Shown here in pieces: positions 13,321-26,162 of a DNA stretch of 64,000 nt. This stretch comes from Hormiphora californensis (taxonomy: Eukaryota; Ctenophora; Tentaculata; Cydippida; Pleurobrachiidae). Numbering within the stretch: position 1 is the stretch's first letter; the number at the start of each line of letters is the position of its first letter. Position numbers and translations under genes: made by a program. The notes under the pieces are model-generated. The model searched no databases and was not told the origin of the DNA. It saw nothing but the letters and a program-made list of their open reading frames with translations. The DNA lies in the NCBI GenBank assembly GCA_020137815.1, contig CM035351.1, positions 1,723,966 through 1,787,965 on the forward strand, read 5' to 3'.

Positions 13321-13549
13321 CGATTACCAAAAAGGATCCTCGTGGCTTTTCAGAGATTACCAATATACGGGTTCTCGTGGCAGAAGTTAAGATTACCAAA
13401 CAGGGTTCTCGTGGCTTTTCAGAGATTACCAATATACGGGTTCACGTGGCAGAAGTTAAGATTACCAAACAGGGTTCTCGTGGCTTTTCAGAGATTACCA
13501 ATATACGGGTTCACGTGGCAGAAGTTAAGATTACCAAACAGGGTTCTCG
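13321..13549. repeat. 69 bp minisatellite over the 3' end of the lectin gene
   Basis: About 3.3 copies of a 69 bp unit. The copy at the right end contains the last codons and the TAA stop (13531-13533) of the minus-strand lectin-domain gene, so the terminal coding segment has been amplified into its 3' flank. Confidence 0.85.
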
Positions 13550-16500
13550 CATACAAAGTTGCTCTTTACTACGAACTCGTACTGTGGGGCACCCCTGTCT
13601 ATCCACTTTCCATGTCTCCAGGGTCTCTGGGGGTCGTAAATTATCTGGACGTAGGAGGCACCGGGCTTCATTCGGTCCGTCTGCAAATGAGAAAAAGAAG
13701 GTAGTGAAGGATGAAAAACGTTAACGCATTATTTAGTGATCCCGGCATGATCTGAGCTACTCTGTGTAGCACCCCCTGATCATGTATCACCTGACACCCT
13801 AGCCCATCTAGATCACGTACCATGTTATCAGGTTCAGGTCTAGATACCCTCCCAAACTTCCTCAGATACCAGTTGGTAAAGGGTGTTATGGTGTTATCAC
13901 CTAGGCAACGATACACCCCATCCTCATCGACATCAACCACACCCAACCACGAGTTACCTCTGTAATGGGGGAGGGGGTTATAGAACATGGAGAGAGGGAC
14001 TAATAAACAGGGATCATTGTGAACTAGAGAGTCAGATAATGGTAGTGTTATAGTGGAGGCTGGAAGAAAGAGAAAAGCTTCCTTCCCAAAACATTTCTAT
14101 CAACTACCATCTCTTACCGTATGGTATCTAGGATGCGGGCTTGTTGAATTGAGTCTTTAGGGCACGCCAGATTGCCCCCTCTAGAGGAACAGAAGTTCTG
14201 GGCGTCACCGTGTGTCAGATGCAGGTAGTGATAGGAATAACGGACCAGACCTAGATGAGGGAGAGGGGTTTAGTGACATGCAGGATATAACGGTAAAGGA
14301 TTGGGCGGGGGGTACGTCACCTTTTTTTTTGCCCACATTTGCCCACATTTGCCCACATGGGCAAATTGAAATCTCAAAAAACAGGTATAATGTGGGCAAA
14401 GTGGGCAAAAAGTGGGCAAAAATATTATAAGCATCAAAACTTTACCAGAAAACCCTCTGTGACAAATGTTTTTCACCTCCAATGTCTTCCAAGAGGTCCC
14501 CTCTATCGATTCCAACCGATAATTAATGTACTTTCTTATGACTTAGGGTTGATAAGGCTCCATGTCCGACTGGACAAAAGTGGGCAAAAAATTTTGGCAA
14601 AATTAGGCAAAGGCCAGTGATTTTTCGTCATTTTGGGGCTATTTAGGGAACTGATACATAACAAAGGTTTTCCACTTGCATTGTACTCCAATGGGGTCCC
14701 AGGAAAACCAGAAAATTTTTCCACTCCAACCATGTGAGAAACGTGCCTAAAATGACCAATTTTCCTAATTTTGCCAACATATTTTGCCCATTTTCCCCAG
14801 TTGGATATGGAGCCTTATCAACCCTGAGCAAATAAATTATCGGTTGGAATCGATAGGGGGGACCTCTAGGAGGACATTGGTGGTGAAAAACCTTTGTCAC
14901 AGACGATTAACTGGTTGATAGCATATATTTTTTATGGATTTAAATTTTTTGCCTACTTTTGCCTACTTTTGCCTACTTTTGCCTACTTTTGCCCACTTTT
15001 GCCCACTTTTGCCCATGTGGGCAAATTCAAAATTTAAGAATAATGTGGGCAGTGGGCAAAAAAAAGGTGACGTACCCCCCGATTGGGCACGTCGCGCCCC
15101 TAATGTTCGCGCGCCCTGCAGGGCGATCCCCTCACACACGGGGCAAGGTAAAGAAGTATCCTCAGCACTAAATACCGTCTAGAGTTGTTGAAGGGAGGGA
15201 AACAGACAGTCATGATGATTGAGTGAAGAACACCTGTAAACAATTTCAACCTAACCCAACATATCATGGACTGGGGAGTACTGCAGCTGCACCCCCCCCC
15301 CCTTCTCCCTCTTGTACTAAAAAGACTGGATTTCTGTACAGGGGGATTGTGGGCTACAGCTGCTGTCTGTATTTATCTTGATTTCTTCTCACAACTTTTC
15401 ACACTATGCTATGACTTCTGTTTTTTCTTCTCCTTTATACATTTGCTCTTAATTGCTCACTCACTCTTTCATCACTACATATAATCTATCTCTGCTCTCA
15501 CACAATCTCTATCTCTGTGTCTATCGCATGAGTTTTCACGTGTTCTCACTATCAAGTTTCAACAACTCACTGTGAAGCACTCTTCAGCTATCTAACTCAC
15601 TTACATAACATCATTTCTACGAGATTCGGCTTTACTTTGTAGGATGATATTTGTTGTCTCTCAATAATTGTACTGGATTACTGGTCTTTGTAGGATCTCG
15701 AATCTACTTCATATTTGGGACGGGACAATATAACGTCAGACAATCAACCACTCCTACAGTTTGTTACCCCCTAGTATAATTATAGTGAACCTGAAAACTG
15801 GGCAGGTTTCCCGTCCCATGCCCTACCTGGCATGTATACAGTATAGAGCAAGTACCTAATACACGTTTACCTTGTTGCCCATCCTTTGAATCATGCTCGT
15901 GTGCCAGTCCGATAGATCGTAGTTTGTTTTCTTGGTGCGTTCTGAACAGCGGCACATAGACTCCCTCTATAACAATACGGGGTCATGTGTTAGATCATTA
16001 GAGAATTACTTAGTTACATTTGCTAAAGGCTGAATGTTATTGTTGAGTAACCAACTTAACAAGAACATTCCCAATTAATTTTACAATTTACACAACTTTA
16101 TCAATATACCTGAGTTGATGTTCCCATAATCGCTCTGTGCTAGAGCTGCTGTATTGTCCCTTGGTAGGGGGCACTGACACAGGACAGGGAGGGAGAAATA
16201 CCCGTGAAGAGGTCTGACCCGGCCACTTGATCTGCTGTACCCAGCATAGAGGGGACCTGGAGGGGGAGATCACTATTTAGCTGGGGGGGGGGGGTAATCA
16301 TGGTGACAAATGGTGACATATGGTGACATATGGTGACAAATGGTGATGGTTACATGGCCAAAATTTTGAGATGAGTCACCATTTGTCACCATTCTCTCTG
16401 GAGCTTCCTACAGGCATAATATGATGTTATGGGACATAATATGATGTTATGGGACACTGGGGGACACTTCTACCAAGCTTCAAGTCGATTGGATGTAATT

Positions 16501-19291
16501 AAGGGGTCACAGGTGGTTAATTGCGCTTTTATGTGTTGTGCGAGGGAGGTACACCCTCAACGTGACTTTTGGGAAGTTAATTTTAGCGGTCCAAAACACT
16601 ACTAGTCGATCCAAAATGGCCATGTTAACAACTTATGAACAAATATATCGGTCTAAGGAAATTAATAAATTTCATCAAATTTTTAAAGAAATTCTGTCGA
16701 AATCCGCATATTTCGTCCAAAAATGGTGACAAATGGAGAAAAATGGTGACAAATGGTGATGATGACATACCCTAAATGGTCAGATGAGTCACCATTTGTC
16801 ACCATTTGTCACCATTTGTCACCATGATTACCCCCCTTTAGCTGCAGAGAATGTTTTGATATTTAGTAAAGATGGTAAATCTGCTGCTGCCTGATATCAG
16901 ATATGGCCGTGTGTTTGAGCTCTAACAATGTAGAGAACTGGACAAACAATGATCGTGGGGTGGATAACAATGGGCGGATAGCTTGTCAACCTCTTCAACA
17001 ACACAAGGGGGGTGTTTTATGTGTGTCTTGAGGTTTTAAGGAAGAGGTCTCTATCTCCCTCCCTCTTTTTCTCTCTCTCTCCCTCTCTCTTTTTCTCTCT
17101 CTCTCTCCCTCTCTCTTTTTCTATCTTTTCCTCTCTCTTTTTCTATCTTTTCCTCTCTCCTCTATTTCTCTTTCCCCTCATTTTTTCTGTATATTTTTCT
17201 CTTTCCCTGTTTACATCTCTTCCTATCCAGTTATACATATCTGTTTCCCTATTTGTTTATTTTAGGCCCCTCTAACTTCTGATCCCTGGCCTTTCTGAAC
17301 CGGGACTCTGTTGTTACTCAACATGGCCTCTGTGTAGCGTGAAGTACGTGAAGAACCAGTCATGTAGAACATGGCAGGGGCTACATACACAGTACACACT
17401 TTGCTTTGAACAACTAGCTGCATGTGTAACATTGACACACCTGTGTGTGTGTTGTGTGTTGATTCGATAACATGATTTGTGTTTTTCTTTGAACTACCTG
17501 CTAAACACACACACACACACACATGTACAACTATTTGACCATGAGCTGCTGCTGCTCAGTCAAATACTTTGTTTTGCTCGGCCCTCTCTCACTGCGCTAG
17601 ATACAGTTCATTCTAAAGTTATGTTATCAGTATATCTCTTACCTTGGGTCGGGAAGGTGACACTTTTCTCCCACCGTATATTCCTAGCCGCTGAACCGTC
17701 CGCCCACAGCCATTCTCCTTGGGCTACTGCATCCCTTCCATCTACCCAGAACTGAAAGTGAAAAACTGTATAAACATAAATTGTATATGCAGAGAATAGG
17801 GCCCTTTAGGGCCGAAATCCGAATCTCGAAGCGCATCATCTATGTACGCAGTCAGAGAATAGGGTCGAAGTGCACCATCTTGTAAAGTTATGTACCTAGT
17901 AAAACTTAGTTTTATTCGAAGGGCTTGTTCGAATGATTAACACACCCTGGCTAGTCCAGGATATGCGAATTGTACATGATCATTGTGCTAACCTAATTAG
18001 GGTGAGGAACATTTTACAAAACTTTTCTCTATCAGATTCTCTCTTCCTATCCTATAGCTATCATCAAACCCCAGTCAGACACTACTCTGAGTTGTCGAAA
18101 TACCCAACAAGACATAATATCAGCAACTTTGTATATATTCAGAATGTCTGCAACATATTCAGTTTATTTTCAACAAGTTTCCCCGAAAAAAAATATATGG
18201 ACACTCTGGCTTTTTTTGAAAGTTTTAGTGTTACCGGTGGTGTGAAATTATCCTTATCTGACACGGCTGACCCTAATTTCTATCCTAATTTTTGATCATC
18301 TTGCCCTAAATTTTTCCCGTTGACCCCCCCCCCCCAGCTAGTTCTCATATGTTTCTTGTTGTCGAAACTAGTTTCTTGGTCAGTATTACTGCATTTGATC
18401 CTCTCTATCTCCGCACCCCGACGAGGGTTAGAACATAACAAAAACTTAACAAGAGTGATGACATGCATGAGCGACATACGCTTCGTTTTGTTACACTTCA
18501 GCGGCTTTTGACCTTAGTTTCTAATGTACACTTTATATAATGTACAGTACATTTTACAAAGTACATTATGTACTTATTGTATACACCAGTACACGTAATT
18601 CTCTCTCGCACACTGCTTCTTGAATCTTGATGTAGCTTGACATGCACGATTTGAAATCCTACTTTCGCAGCTAGATGGGACTTTCCACTTTCATTCTTCT
18701 TGAGCTTGTTGTATAACTGTGTAACTTACTATTTAGTAGGTGTTTGTTATGACATGATCTGAGGAAGCTGTAAAGCCCTAACTAAAGGAACTACACCGGA
18801 GAATTATACTAATCAGCTAACATAGAACCAGATAAAAAGAGTAATGATTGGATCAGGGATGGCCAGGAGGCTTCTTACAACAATGCTGTCAGGTATACGT
18901 CATAATAAAACAATGATAGCGCTGGCATAGCATATAACATATGAATACTGAGATAAGTCTCTCAATTCTCAATCGTTCTATTCATTCAATAGTGCTGTTC
19001 AATCAATCACTTCATATGCTACACATTACACTTGTCACTTATTATCCTCTCTTGTAAATATTAATACTCTTGTAAATACTTCAATATTTCAATATTCGCG
19101 TGACTGAATATTATAAAGTTGAATCGTAACTGCGCATCCAATCAATCAGTCCCTTTTGCTCACGCGCCTCAAGTAGGTAACTACAACGATCATACCACAT
19201 AACCAGCAGAAGATTTCGAGTGATTTGACAAACTCGTAAAATCCAACCGTGACTTTTCTTGATCTTCATCTTTGATGTCTTTATTCGTCAT

Positions 19292-19341
<50 letters not shown>

Positions 19342-19902
19342 CCCTCTCTCCAATCTCTGCTTGGGAGGTATTATATAGCAGTTGGAGAGCCCACATGTCA
19401 ATTAATCAATGTCACAGTGTTGCGTGCCCGTTTTTTACTCATACCGCGTGGCCCCCTGGCTTTTCTTTGTCGTCCCTCTCTCTCTCTCTCTCTCTCTCCC
19501 TCTATCGATCGCCAATTCACACACACACCCATGACATATCGGTCAAGAAGCAATCAACCAATACACTACGTTTTGTGTCCTATGTCTGGCCTTATTCGGT
19601 TTTATTTGAATTTTGAAGGGTTGTCAAATTCTATCTATTGTAGTAACGCATAGCAGACTTTCTCTTCTTTAGTTTAGTTGTAGTAAAGTAGATCAGTAAA
19701 GCTTTGAATTCCGTGTCGTTCCTTATTAGATGACCTCTACCGAATAGTTTATAGGACTAATTTCACTCACTGAACTTTCTCTACTACATCTGCAAGGGGG
19801 GTCCTGCTGTTCTAAAGGTGCCGCGGGATGAGAACTGCTACTTTTATTAGTACTATCTATATCATTTGCATCCCCTCTCTTTCCTCTCTCTCCCGGTCTC
19901 TC

Positions 19903-19983
<81 letters not shown>

Positions 19984-21061
19984 TCTCGTAGTAGTAATTA
20001 ACAGGGATGGTGGCAATGTCATAATGAATAGTGCATAGTGCACATAACAGTAGGGGGATCTCTTCAAAGCGATTCATGAACAGGATCAATAAAGCTATGA
20101 GATGAATTTGGTCGAGAGAGGGAGGGAGGGAGGGAGAGAGGGGGAGGGAGAGAGAGATAGAGGGAGGGAGATGGTCGTTAGATTCAGATGCTATTGAAGC
20201 TAAGGAACGGGGTATGTAAATTGAGATCACTATTCACTATAATAGATTTGGGTAAATCTTACCTTTGAATACTGACTATATTGCCATTTTCTATCTTAAC
20301 GCAGACAAGAGGCATTTGATTCGTTACCTAGTTGGTTATTTAAGGGTTCGCACTACAAATGACTCGGGCCTTTTAACAAACACATGAGATTGAGCATTCT
20401 TTCTCCCCCCTCTACAACCTCTCTTTTCCCTGGTATTCACAAAGACCAGCTGACCTGTGTATTCTTTGTGTATGCTGGGTAGTTAATAGTCATACGCTTT
20501 TGTTATGTGAGTGTTAAAGATCCCAGAGAGAGGCAGCTTTTTTGACCCTAATCTGAGAGATGCAGCTCTTTTGACCCTAATTCAAGAGAGGTAGCTCTTT
20601 TGACCCTGACCAAGGTGTACAAAAATTCAGGTTCTGCGCCTTTAGTTTAGTACCCTTGGCTTACACTTGCGGATACATTTCCACCCTGTACAACCACATT
20701 ACACCTTTCTTACAGTTCAAGAGAGGCACCACCATGTCGATAGTAATGACTGTACCTCTTCAGATATTGTAATTTCAAGCCTTTGTAGTATTGTATTGCC
20801 ACCTTCGATAGATGTAATGAGTGTCATAATCAAGAAGTTAATTTGGGATTGGAATACTGTAGTTTTTTCTCTTTTCCGAAATGAACCATCGAGTCTCAAT
20901 TTGTCACCATACTCAGCATCACAACTCTCTCGTGATGTATAGACACCGTGATTCCAGTCGGAATTAGAGGATGCCCATATAATACACTGACATAAGATGG
21001 TCGAGTGAGTGGTCGAACAATGCCATTAGCCGGCCTACTTAGTGGAGAGAGAGGGGAGAGA

Positions 21062-21148
<87 letters not shown>

Positions 21149-21261
21149 GAGAGAGAGGGGAGAGAAGGAGAGAGAGAGAGAGGGGGGAGAGGGGGGAGAG
21201 AAGGGAGAGAGAGAGAGAGAGAGGGGAGAGAGAGGGAGAGAGAGAGAGAAGGAGAGAGAGA

Positions 21262-21341
<80 letters not shown>

Positions 21342-21866
21342 AAGCGAGGGGAGAGTCCTTATAGCACGTATCTTTGTATGTATTGACCTTCTTTGACCTC
21401 CAATGTACCTACTACTCAAAAAGTATTATATTGGGAAAGATGTGAGTTTAGGGATGATTTTCTTAACCCTAGCTAGACTATGCAAATTAGTGGACGAAAT
21501 TCTGTAGTTTAGAAAAACTCATGAGCTTTCTAGTGATGTCTCCCTCCTATATCTTTGCTATGTCCTCTAGTTCTACATTTATAGTTTTTATTTGAAATCG
21601 CAATACCAATACTAAATTAGTAATTACGGATGCGGGCAGCACTATGAAAATAACTAGTACAGAAATTTCTTTCCGATAGTAACTAGGCCATATTGCTCAA
21701 ATTTTCCACACTCTCCTTCGTTCTCTCGCTCTCTCGATTTCTTTCTCTCCCTCTGACTTTCTGTCTCTCACTCCCTTCTTAGTTATTATCACAGGCCTGA
21801 CTTTCCACAATTTCCTTCTTCGTCGAGCGCAGTTTGTGTGCCAGCAGAAAGGGGATGAGAGAGAGA

Positions 21867-21963
<97 letters not shown>

Positions 21964-24900
21964 GAGAAAAAGAGAGAGAGAGAGATGTGTGTGATAGTTG
22001 GGATTATTGCACACGTTGCTCAATACAGTTGTTACATTAACATACACAGAGAGGAGTTTTAACTGATACAACTATAGGCGCTGTTGAAGTTAGTCAAGGC
22101 GCCTACATAGAGAACCTGTCAAAACCCAAGCTTCTCTTGACAGTTTTAGTGTAGTAGTAGTCTTGGCTTGTTCTCTCTCTATCTCTGTCTCTCTGTCTCT
22201 CTATTTCTGTCTGTGTCTCTCTATTTCTGTCTCTCTCTCTCTGTCTCTATCTCTCTATCTATCGTTCTCAGTGGTACTTTTTGTTCAGTCATATGATGTG
22301 TTAATACCTAGCTGTCATCTTGTTCTAGAGCTCTGCATCTTCTGAGGGAGCTGTAACCATCAACTATTAACTTTATTGACAACCCGCAATCTCTCTCCCT
22401 CGTCTCTCTCCCTCACTCTCTCTCTCTCTCTCTCCTCTCTTCTCTACGTCTCCTTTTCTCTCTCTCCGTCTCTCTCTCTCTCCATCTCTCTCTCTCGGCA
22501 TCATCTCTCTCTCTCTCTCTCTCCTCATCTCCTCTCTCCGTCATCGTTCTCTCCGTCTGCTCTCTCTCTCTCTTTCTTTCTCTCTCTCCTTTCACTCTCG
22601 TCTCGCGAGAGCACTTTGATTTGATCTCTTTCCCCCCCTCTCTCAAATCTATTTTCAATCATATGTCAAGAACTTTTATTCGACTGCTTTCAATACGTTT
22701 ACTATCTCGCCTGATTATCGAGCTCTTATATTATTTCACTTAGTCTACCCTTTGTCTCTACCAATATCTACCATTGTTGGAGTTGTTTGAATGTGGGCAC
22801 CTACTAGGCACTAATATAACCTAAGAAAATCTTTGAAAGAAAAATAAAAGGTGGATTTTGAATAAAAGGGGTAGAGATTGTTGTGCAAAACAGACTGTGA
22901 GAGAGGAAAGACAAGACGATTTAAAGATAGGGTGACTTTGAGTGAACTCCCCATGATGTAATGTGGCACAGTATTGTAAGAATGAAATTGTTACAACATC
23001 AATGGTGAAAGAGTCCCCTTTTACAAGATTCAAGAGTTGGGAGGATCAAAGTGAGAGGAGTGGGAGTTCATTAGAATGGTGCTGCACAGCTTAAGTTTTT
23101 AGAAATATCTTGCACCTATGATCTTTCAACACCTTGAGTTCTCTCGGGTCGGATCTCTTTATCTTCTCTTCGTATCTTATTCTTTCAACCGTTGATACTA
23201 TCTAAGATGGGGGCCCGGGTCCATTTTCGAGCTTTCTCTATGTTTCTCATGCCATCTCTCGACTGGCTCTACACATGTTTCTACTTCTTTCTCTGTGCCA
23301 TGTAACAGTCTCTGATCTCTAGTGCATTTCCGCTATTATTGTACTGTGGCAGCGTGACTAGTTGATAATATAGATATTAAAGTTACATCCAAGCAATACT
23401 TCATTCTTCATCATTTCCCTTCACGATTCAATGCATTGATACTTCACCTGTACCCATATAACAGCATTCTGAGAGCCGAACATTATTTTATCTAGCTATG
23501 TAAGCTTCATTTGTAAAAGTACGACTGTCAATACCTTTATCATAGGACTAAGTCTTAGGTCACTTGTTATTTGTCTACTACTGGTGTTGCGACTTTTAAA
23601 ATCCCGTTATAATATGCTTCAGTTAACTTACTAACCCCTTCTTTCTTCCTCGTCTAGGCTACTGGCTACTGGTCTCAGTCTCGGCCCAGGAAGTTATAAG
23701 TAACTGCCAGGATACAACCACCACTAACACAGACAAACAGAAGGAATTAGGACTGGTCGGGTGTCCTAACAACACCTACTACTTCTACTTTGTTGCGGGG
23801 ATCTTCATTGCTGGTCTCCTCGTCTCCTACATAATCCTCAAGGTCATTATACGATGCTCTCAGATCGGTGTTCAGAAGAAGGACACGAAGAAGAAACCTA
23901 CGGTAAAGGAACCCAAGAAAGACACCAAGAAGGAGGGTGCTGCGGCGGGAGAGAAGAAAAATGGAGACCTTCAAACCAAAGTTTGAGAACAATCATCTTC
24001 CTCTCTCTCCTATCAGTATCTGAGGGTGCTAGTAAATACTACAGGCGGGGTCGGCAGCCTGATAACACTACTGTATGTTTCGGGGACGCCTCATCATGGT
24101 GCCCTAGTGTCAATCTGGTGCTCTTCCTCATGTTTTCAGCAGCAGTAGTTGCAGGCATGACAGTCAGTTATGGGATCTTATGGGTGGTAATGGAACTTAG
24201 TAGGAAACATACTGCCAAGTGAGGGAACTCAGTAGGAAATATACCGCCAAGTGAGGGAACTCAGTAGGAAACATACCGCCAAGTGAGGGAACTTAGGTCG
24301 TGGGATAACGAGTGGTCTCTGGAACGGAGAGTGGAGACGAATCACAATACTGAGATACTGGACCCACTGGGGGATCTGCATGAGAGGGAAAGTAAAACTT
24401 AGACAATACGGGAACTGGAAGAAGTGTGGAGGACATTGAAAGGGCCCGCTAATCATGTCTGTTGTTTGTTTGTTTGTTTAAGAGCTGCAATGTGCTGTGT
24501 ATTGTTTGCTTACGTGACAATTTATATTTCGCTAACTAACAATTTTAACTTGTTCTCGGTTACTGAAAAAAAAATCGTTTCCATAGTTACCCATAGTTAC
24601 CCATATTCACATACCCATGTTGCCTTGCTCTGATGTTTGGTTATCCTTCTGATGTCCACTGCGTCCCTAGCCCCAGTCACCCTTGCCAAGGCACCTCCAG
24701 GGCACCTTTTGGACGCCTCCTTGGCTGTGGTACTGGCTCCAGTGCCCACTATGAACTTACCTATATCAGGGGATGAGATGTTACCGGGATTGTAAAACTC
24801 ACTGATACTTCCACCGGTCACCCCTGACCCTGACCCACATCTTATTTACCACTCTCCGATCTTGGCCACCCTTTCCTATAATCCCATTCTAAAAAGCCTA

Positions 24901-26162
24901 AACCTACGTCGAATAGAGCACACAGTGGATGCGGATAGTTTGGTATTGGTAGTGGTCCACTCCCCTGTGGCCAATATTAGGGTGTCCGCACCACTCGAAT
25001 CATAGTAACCTGAAATAGAAGATATCATAAATACTAGTTGTATCTTGGGAGGAAGGGTTAACATATTGGAGAGATCAGAGCTAGAGAAAGCGTCAAGAAT
25101 GCTTTTTGAGTACAGTGATCTCTCTTGTTATGCATCCTTCATATTCTCATTTTTGTTAAAAAGGTTGGATACCACACGAAACAAGATTGACTCCCATGAT
25201 GGACCTACCATTGTGGGAGAGTCGTGTGTATGTCATATCACTACCATCACTCCACCATTTCCCTTCACCCGACACAAACAAACCTATCCAGGCTTTCTCC
25301 TGAGACAGAGGAGCTGTGAGATGTTTTCAAGCCTAAAATGGTTTGATTATTCAGTTGTTAAAGAAAACTCCATTCAAAGAATCATATTCATTGTTCTAAG
25401 TTATATTTCTCTCTCTCACTCTCCCCAATCACCAATGTCCCCATGGGAGGTAAGTGGTTTGATTGCATGCTCAGTAAGACAGTATGCGATAACAAACTGA
25501 GGTGCGTGTCATAGCATTATTACGCAATCTTGGGGGGGGGGATCTGGGTGCGCTAGTTAGTTAAATCTGTCACAATTCTTGGTTACCTCATAGGCTGCCC
25601 GTAGAAGTGACATAACTTCTTCATTTTCACTCTCTGATCGGATGGCGGCTAGGGTACCTCCCCTACTCTCACACTCTTCCTCTGCTCCAGACCGGGTCAG
25701 TTGTACACCTGATATCAGCTCGTAACGGCAACCTGCAATATATGGGATCAATTTGTAGTGATGGTTAGTAAGCATTTAGTATTTTAACTTTCATGGAAGA
25801 CTCTCGGTTCGAGAGTGAGTGTACTTAAACCGACTGTATCTAATATAGGACGTGTTAGCAAGAAAACGTGAAAAGTCCTGCACTTAGACTTACTGAAGAA
25901 GGTTCCAGTCTCTCCCTTATTTATCAAGGCCTTCTCTCGCACATCTTCAGCAGCACTGAAACATGGGAGTAAGAATTCAAACGAACTTTCATTGAACCCT
26001 ACACTCGCCACCTCCCGATTCCCAACTGCATACACAGAGCAGACTCCTAGAATTATCCCGGGAAGTGATCCCTTATCAGTACAGACTCAGCCCCAGCAGC
26101 TAGTACCTTAGAATATGAGTGGTTGAAGCGCCAAAGAGAACCAAAGCAAACAAAAACAGCAT
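13531..26162 (-). CDS. Secreted protein with three C-type lectin-like domains
   Basis: Eleven exons: 26162-26107, 25955-25894, 25732-25587, 25299-25209, 25009-24908, 24760-24615, 17751-17643, 16256-16110, 15966-15871, 13957-13821 and 13680-13531. Phases match at all junctions and total 413 residues. Residues 1-18 form a signal peptide (MLFLFALVLFGAS). Domain 1 shows AEEECESRGGTLAAI, AWIGL and KWWSDGS. Domain 2 shows EASKRCPGGALARV and GEWLWADGS. Domain 3 shows RTHQENKLRSI, NSWLGVVDVDEDG, FTNW, EPDN and a closing FVCENP. Canonical EPN and WND calcium-site motifs are only partly kept (EPDN, KWID), so sugar binding is uncertain. The protein is probably extracellular, in recognition or adhesion. 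Intron 6 is 6.9 kb and carries nested exons on the plus strand; introns 7 and 9 each carry a foldback transposon. Confidence 0.82.
14299..15088. mobile_element. 774 bp foldback transposon, GGGGGGTA ends, 8 bp target duplication
   Basis: The element spans 14307-15080. The first and last 15 bases are perfect inverted repeats (GGGGGGTACGTCACC), and long imperfect inverted arms run almost to the centre. Arms contain tandem TTTGCCCAC units. It is flanked by the exact 8 bp duplication GATTGGGC (14299-14306 and 15081-15088). No transposase. It sits in intron 9 of the lectin gene. Confidence 0.88.
16276..16844. mobile_element. 553 bp foldback transposon, GGGGGGTA ends, 8 bp target duplication
   Basis: The element spans 16284-16836, starting with 11 G then TAATCATGGTGAC and ending with the inverse and 6 C. 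Arms contain tandem AAATGGTGAC units. It is flanked by the exact duplication TTTAGCTG (16276-16283 and 16837-16844). It sits only 27 bases upstream of exon 8 of the lectin gene, just outside the polypyrimidine tract. No coding capacity. Confidence 0.88.
19898..19979. repeat. (GA)n microsatellite
   Basis: Pure GA dinucleotide run of about 80 bp. Confidence 0.95.
21040..21340. repeat. Compound (GA)n microsatellite
   Basis: About 300 bp of almost pure purine: two long GA runs separated by G-enriched GA. It can form triplex-type structure in principle. Confidence 0.95.
21840..22610. repeat. GA tract followed by CT tracts
   Basis: A purine run at about 21860-21990 is followed by pyrimidine runs at about 22170-22260 and 22390-22600. 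The opposite strand asymmetries within 700 bp could allow long-range pairing. Confidence 0.8.
23658..24222 (+). CDS. Two terminal exons of small single-pass membrane proteins (nested, 5' end missing)
   Basis: Exon A (23658-23986) opens after TCTAG and encodes the end of a hydrophobic signal (YWLLVSVSAQ), a short ectodomain with two cysteines and an N-glycosylation site (NNT), a membrane segment (FVAGIFIAGLLVSYIIL) and a Lys-rich tail ending at TGA. Exon B (24017-24222) opens after TATCAG and has the same plan: short ectodomain with NTT and two cysteines, membrane segment (LVLFLMFSAAVVAGM), short tail. Both begin in phase 1, so they could be alternative last exons of one gene or two tandem paralogues. 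They lie inside intron 6 of the lectin gene on the opposite strand. No family recognised; the first exon was not found. Confidence 0.5.
24193..24292. repeat. Three tandem 32 bp copies
   Basis: The last codons and stop of exon B (GGAAACATACTGCCAAGTGA) are followed by two near-identical copies, so the gene end has been triplicated in its 3' flank. Confidence 0.85.

Larger units (their letters stand above)
17752..23640. other. Long intron of the lectin gene, microsatellite-rich
   Basis: Mostly non-coding. CT/GA tracts lie at about 17050-17160 (just outside this intron), 19292-19334, 19898-19979, 21063-21340, 21860-21990 and 22170-22600. Three diverged copies of an about 36 bp unit (core TTTTGACCCTAA) lie at about 20520-20608. 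Open frames here are repeat artefacts. Confidence 0.75.

Noticed and set aside
13342-13724. Plus-strand 23-residue repeat protein
   Set aside because: It is the 69 bp minisatellite read on the strand opposite the last lectin exon.
15780-15790. Early stop for the lectin gene after exon 9
   Set aside because: An acceptor at 13958 continues in phase and completes a third lectin domain ending FVCENP, across a foldback element.
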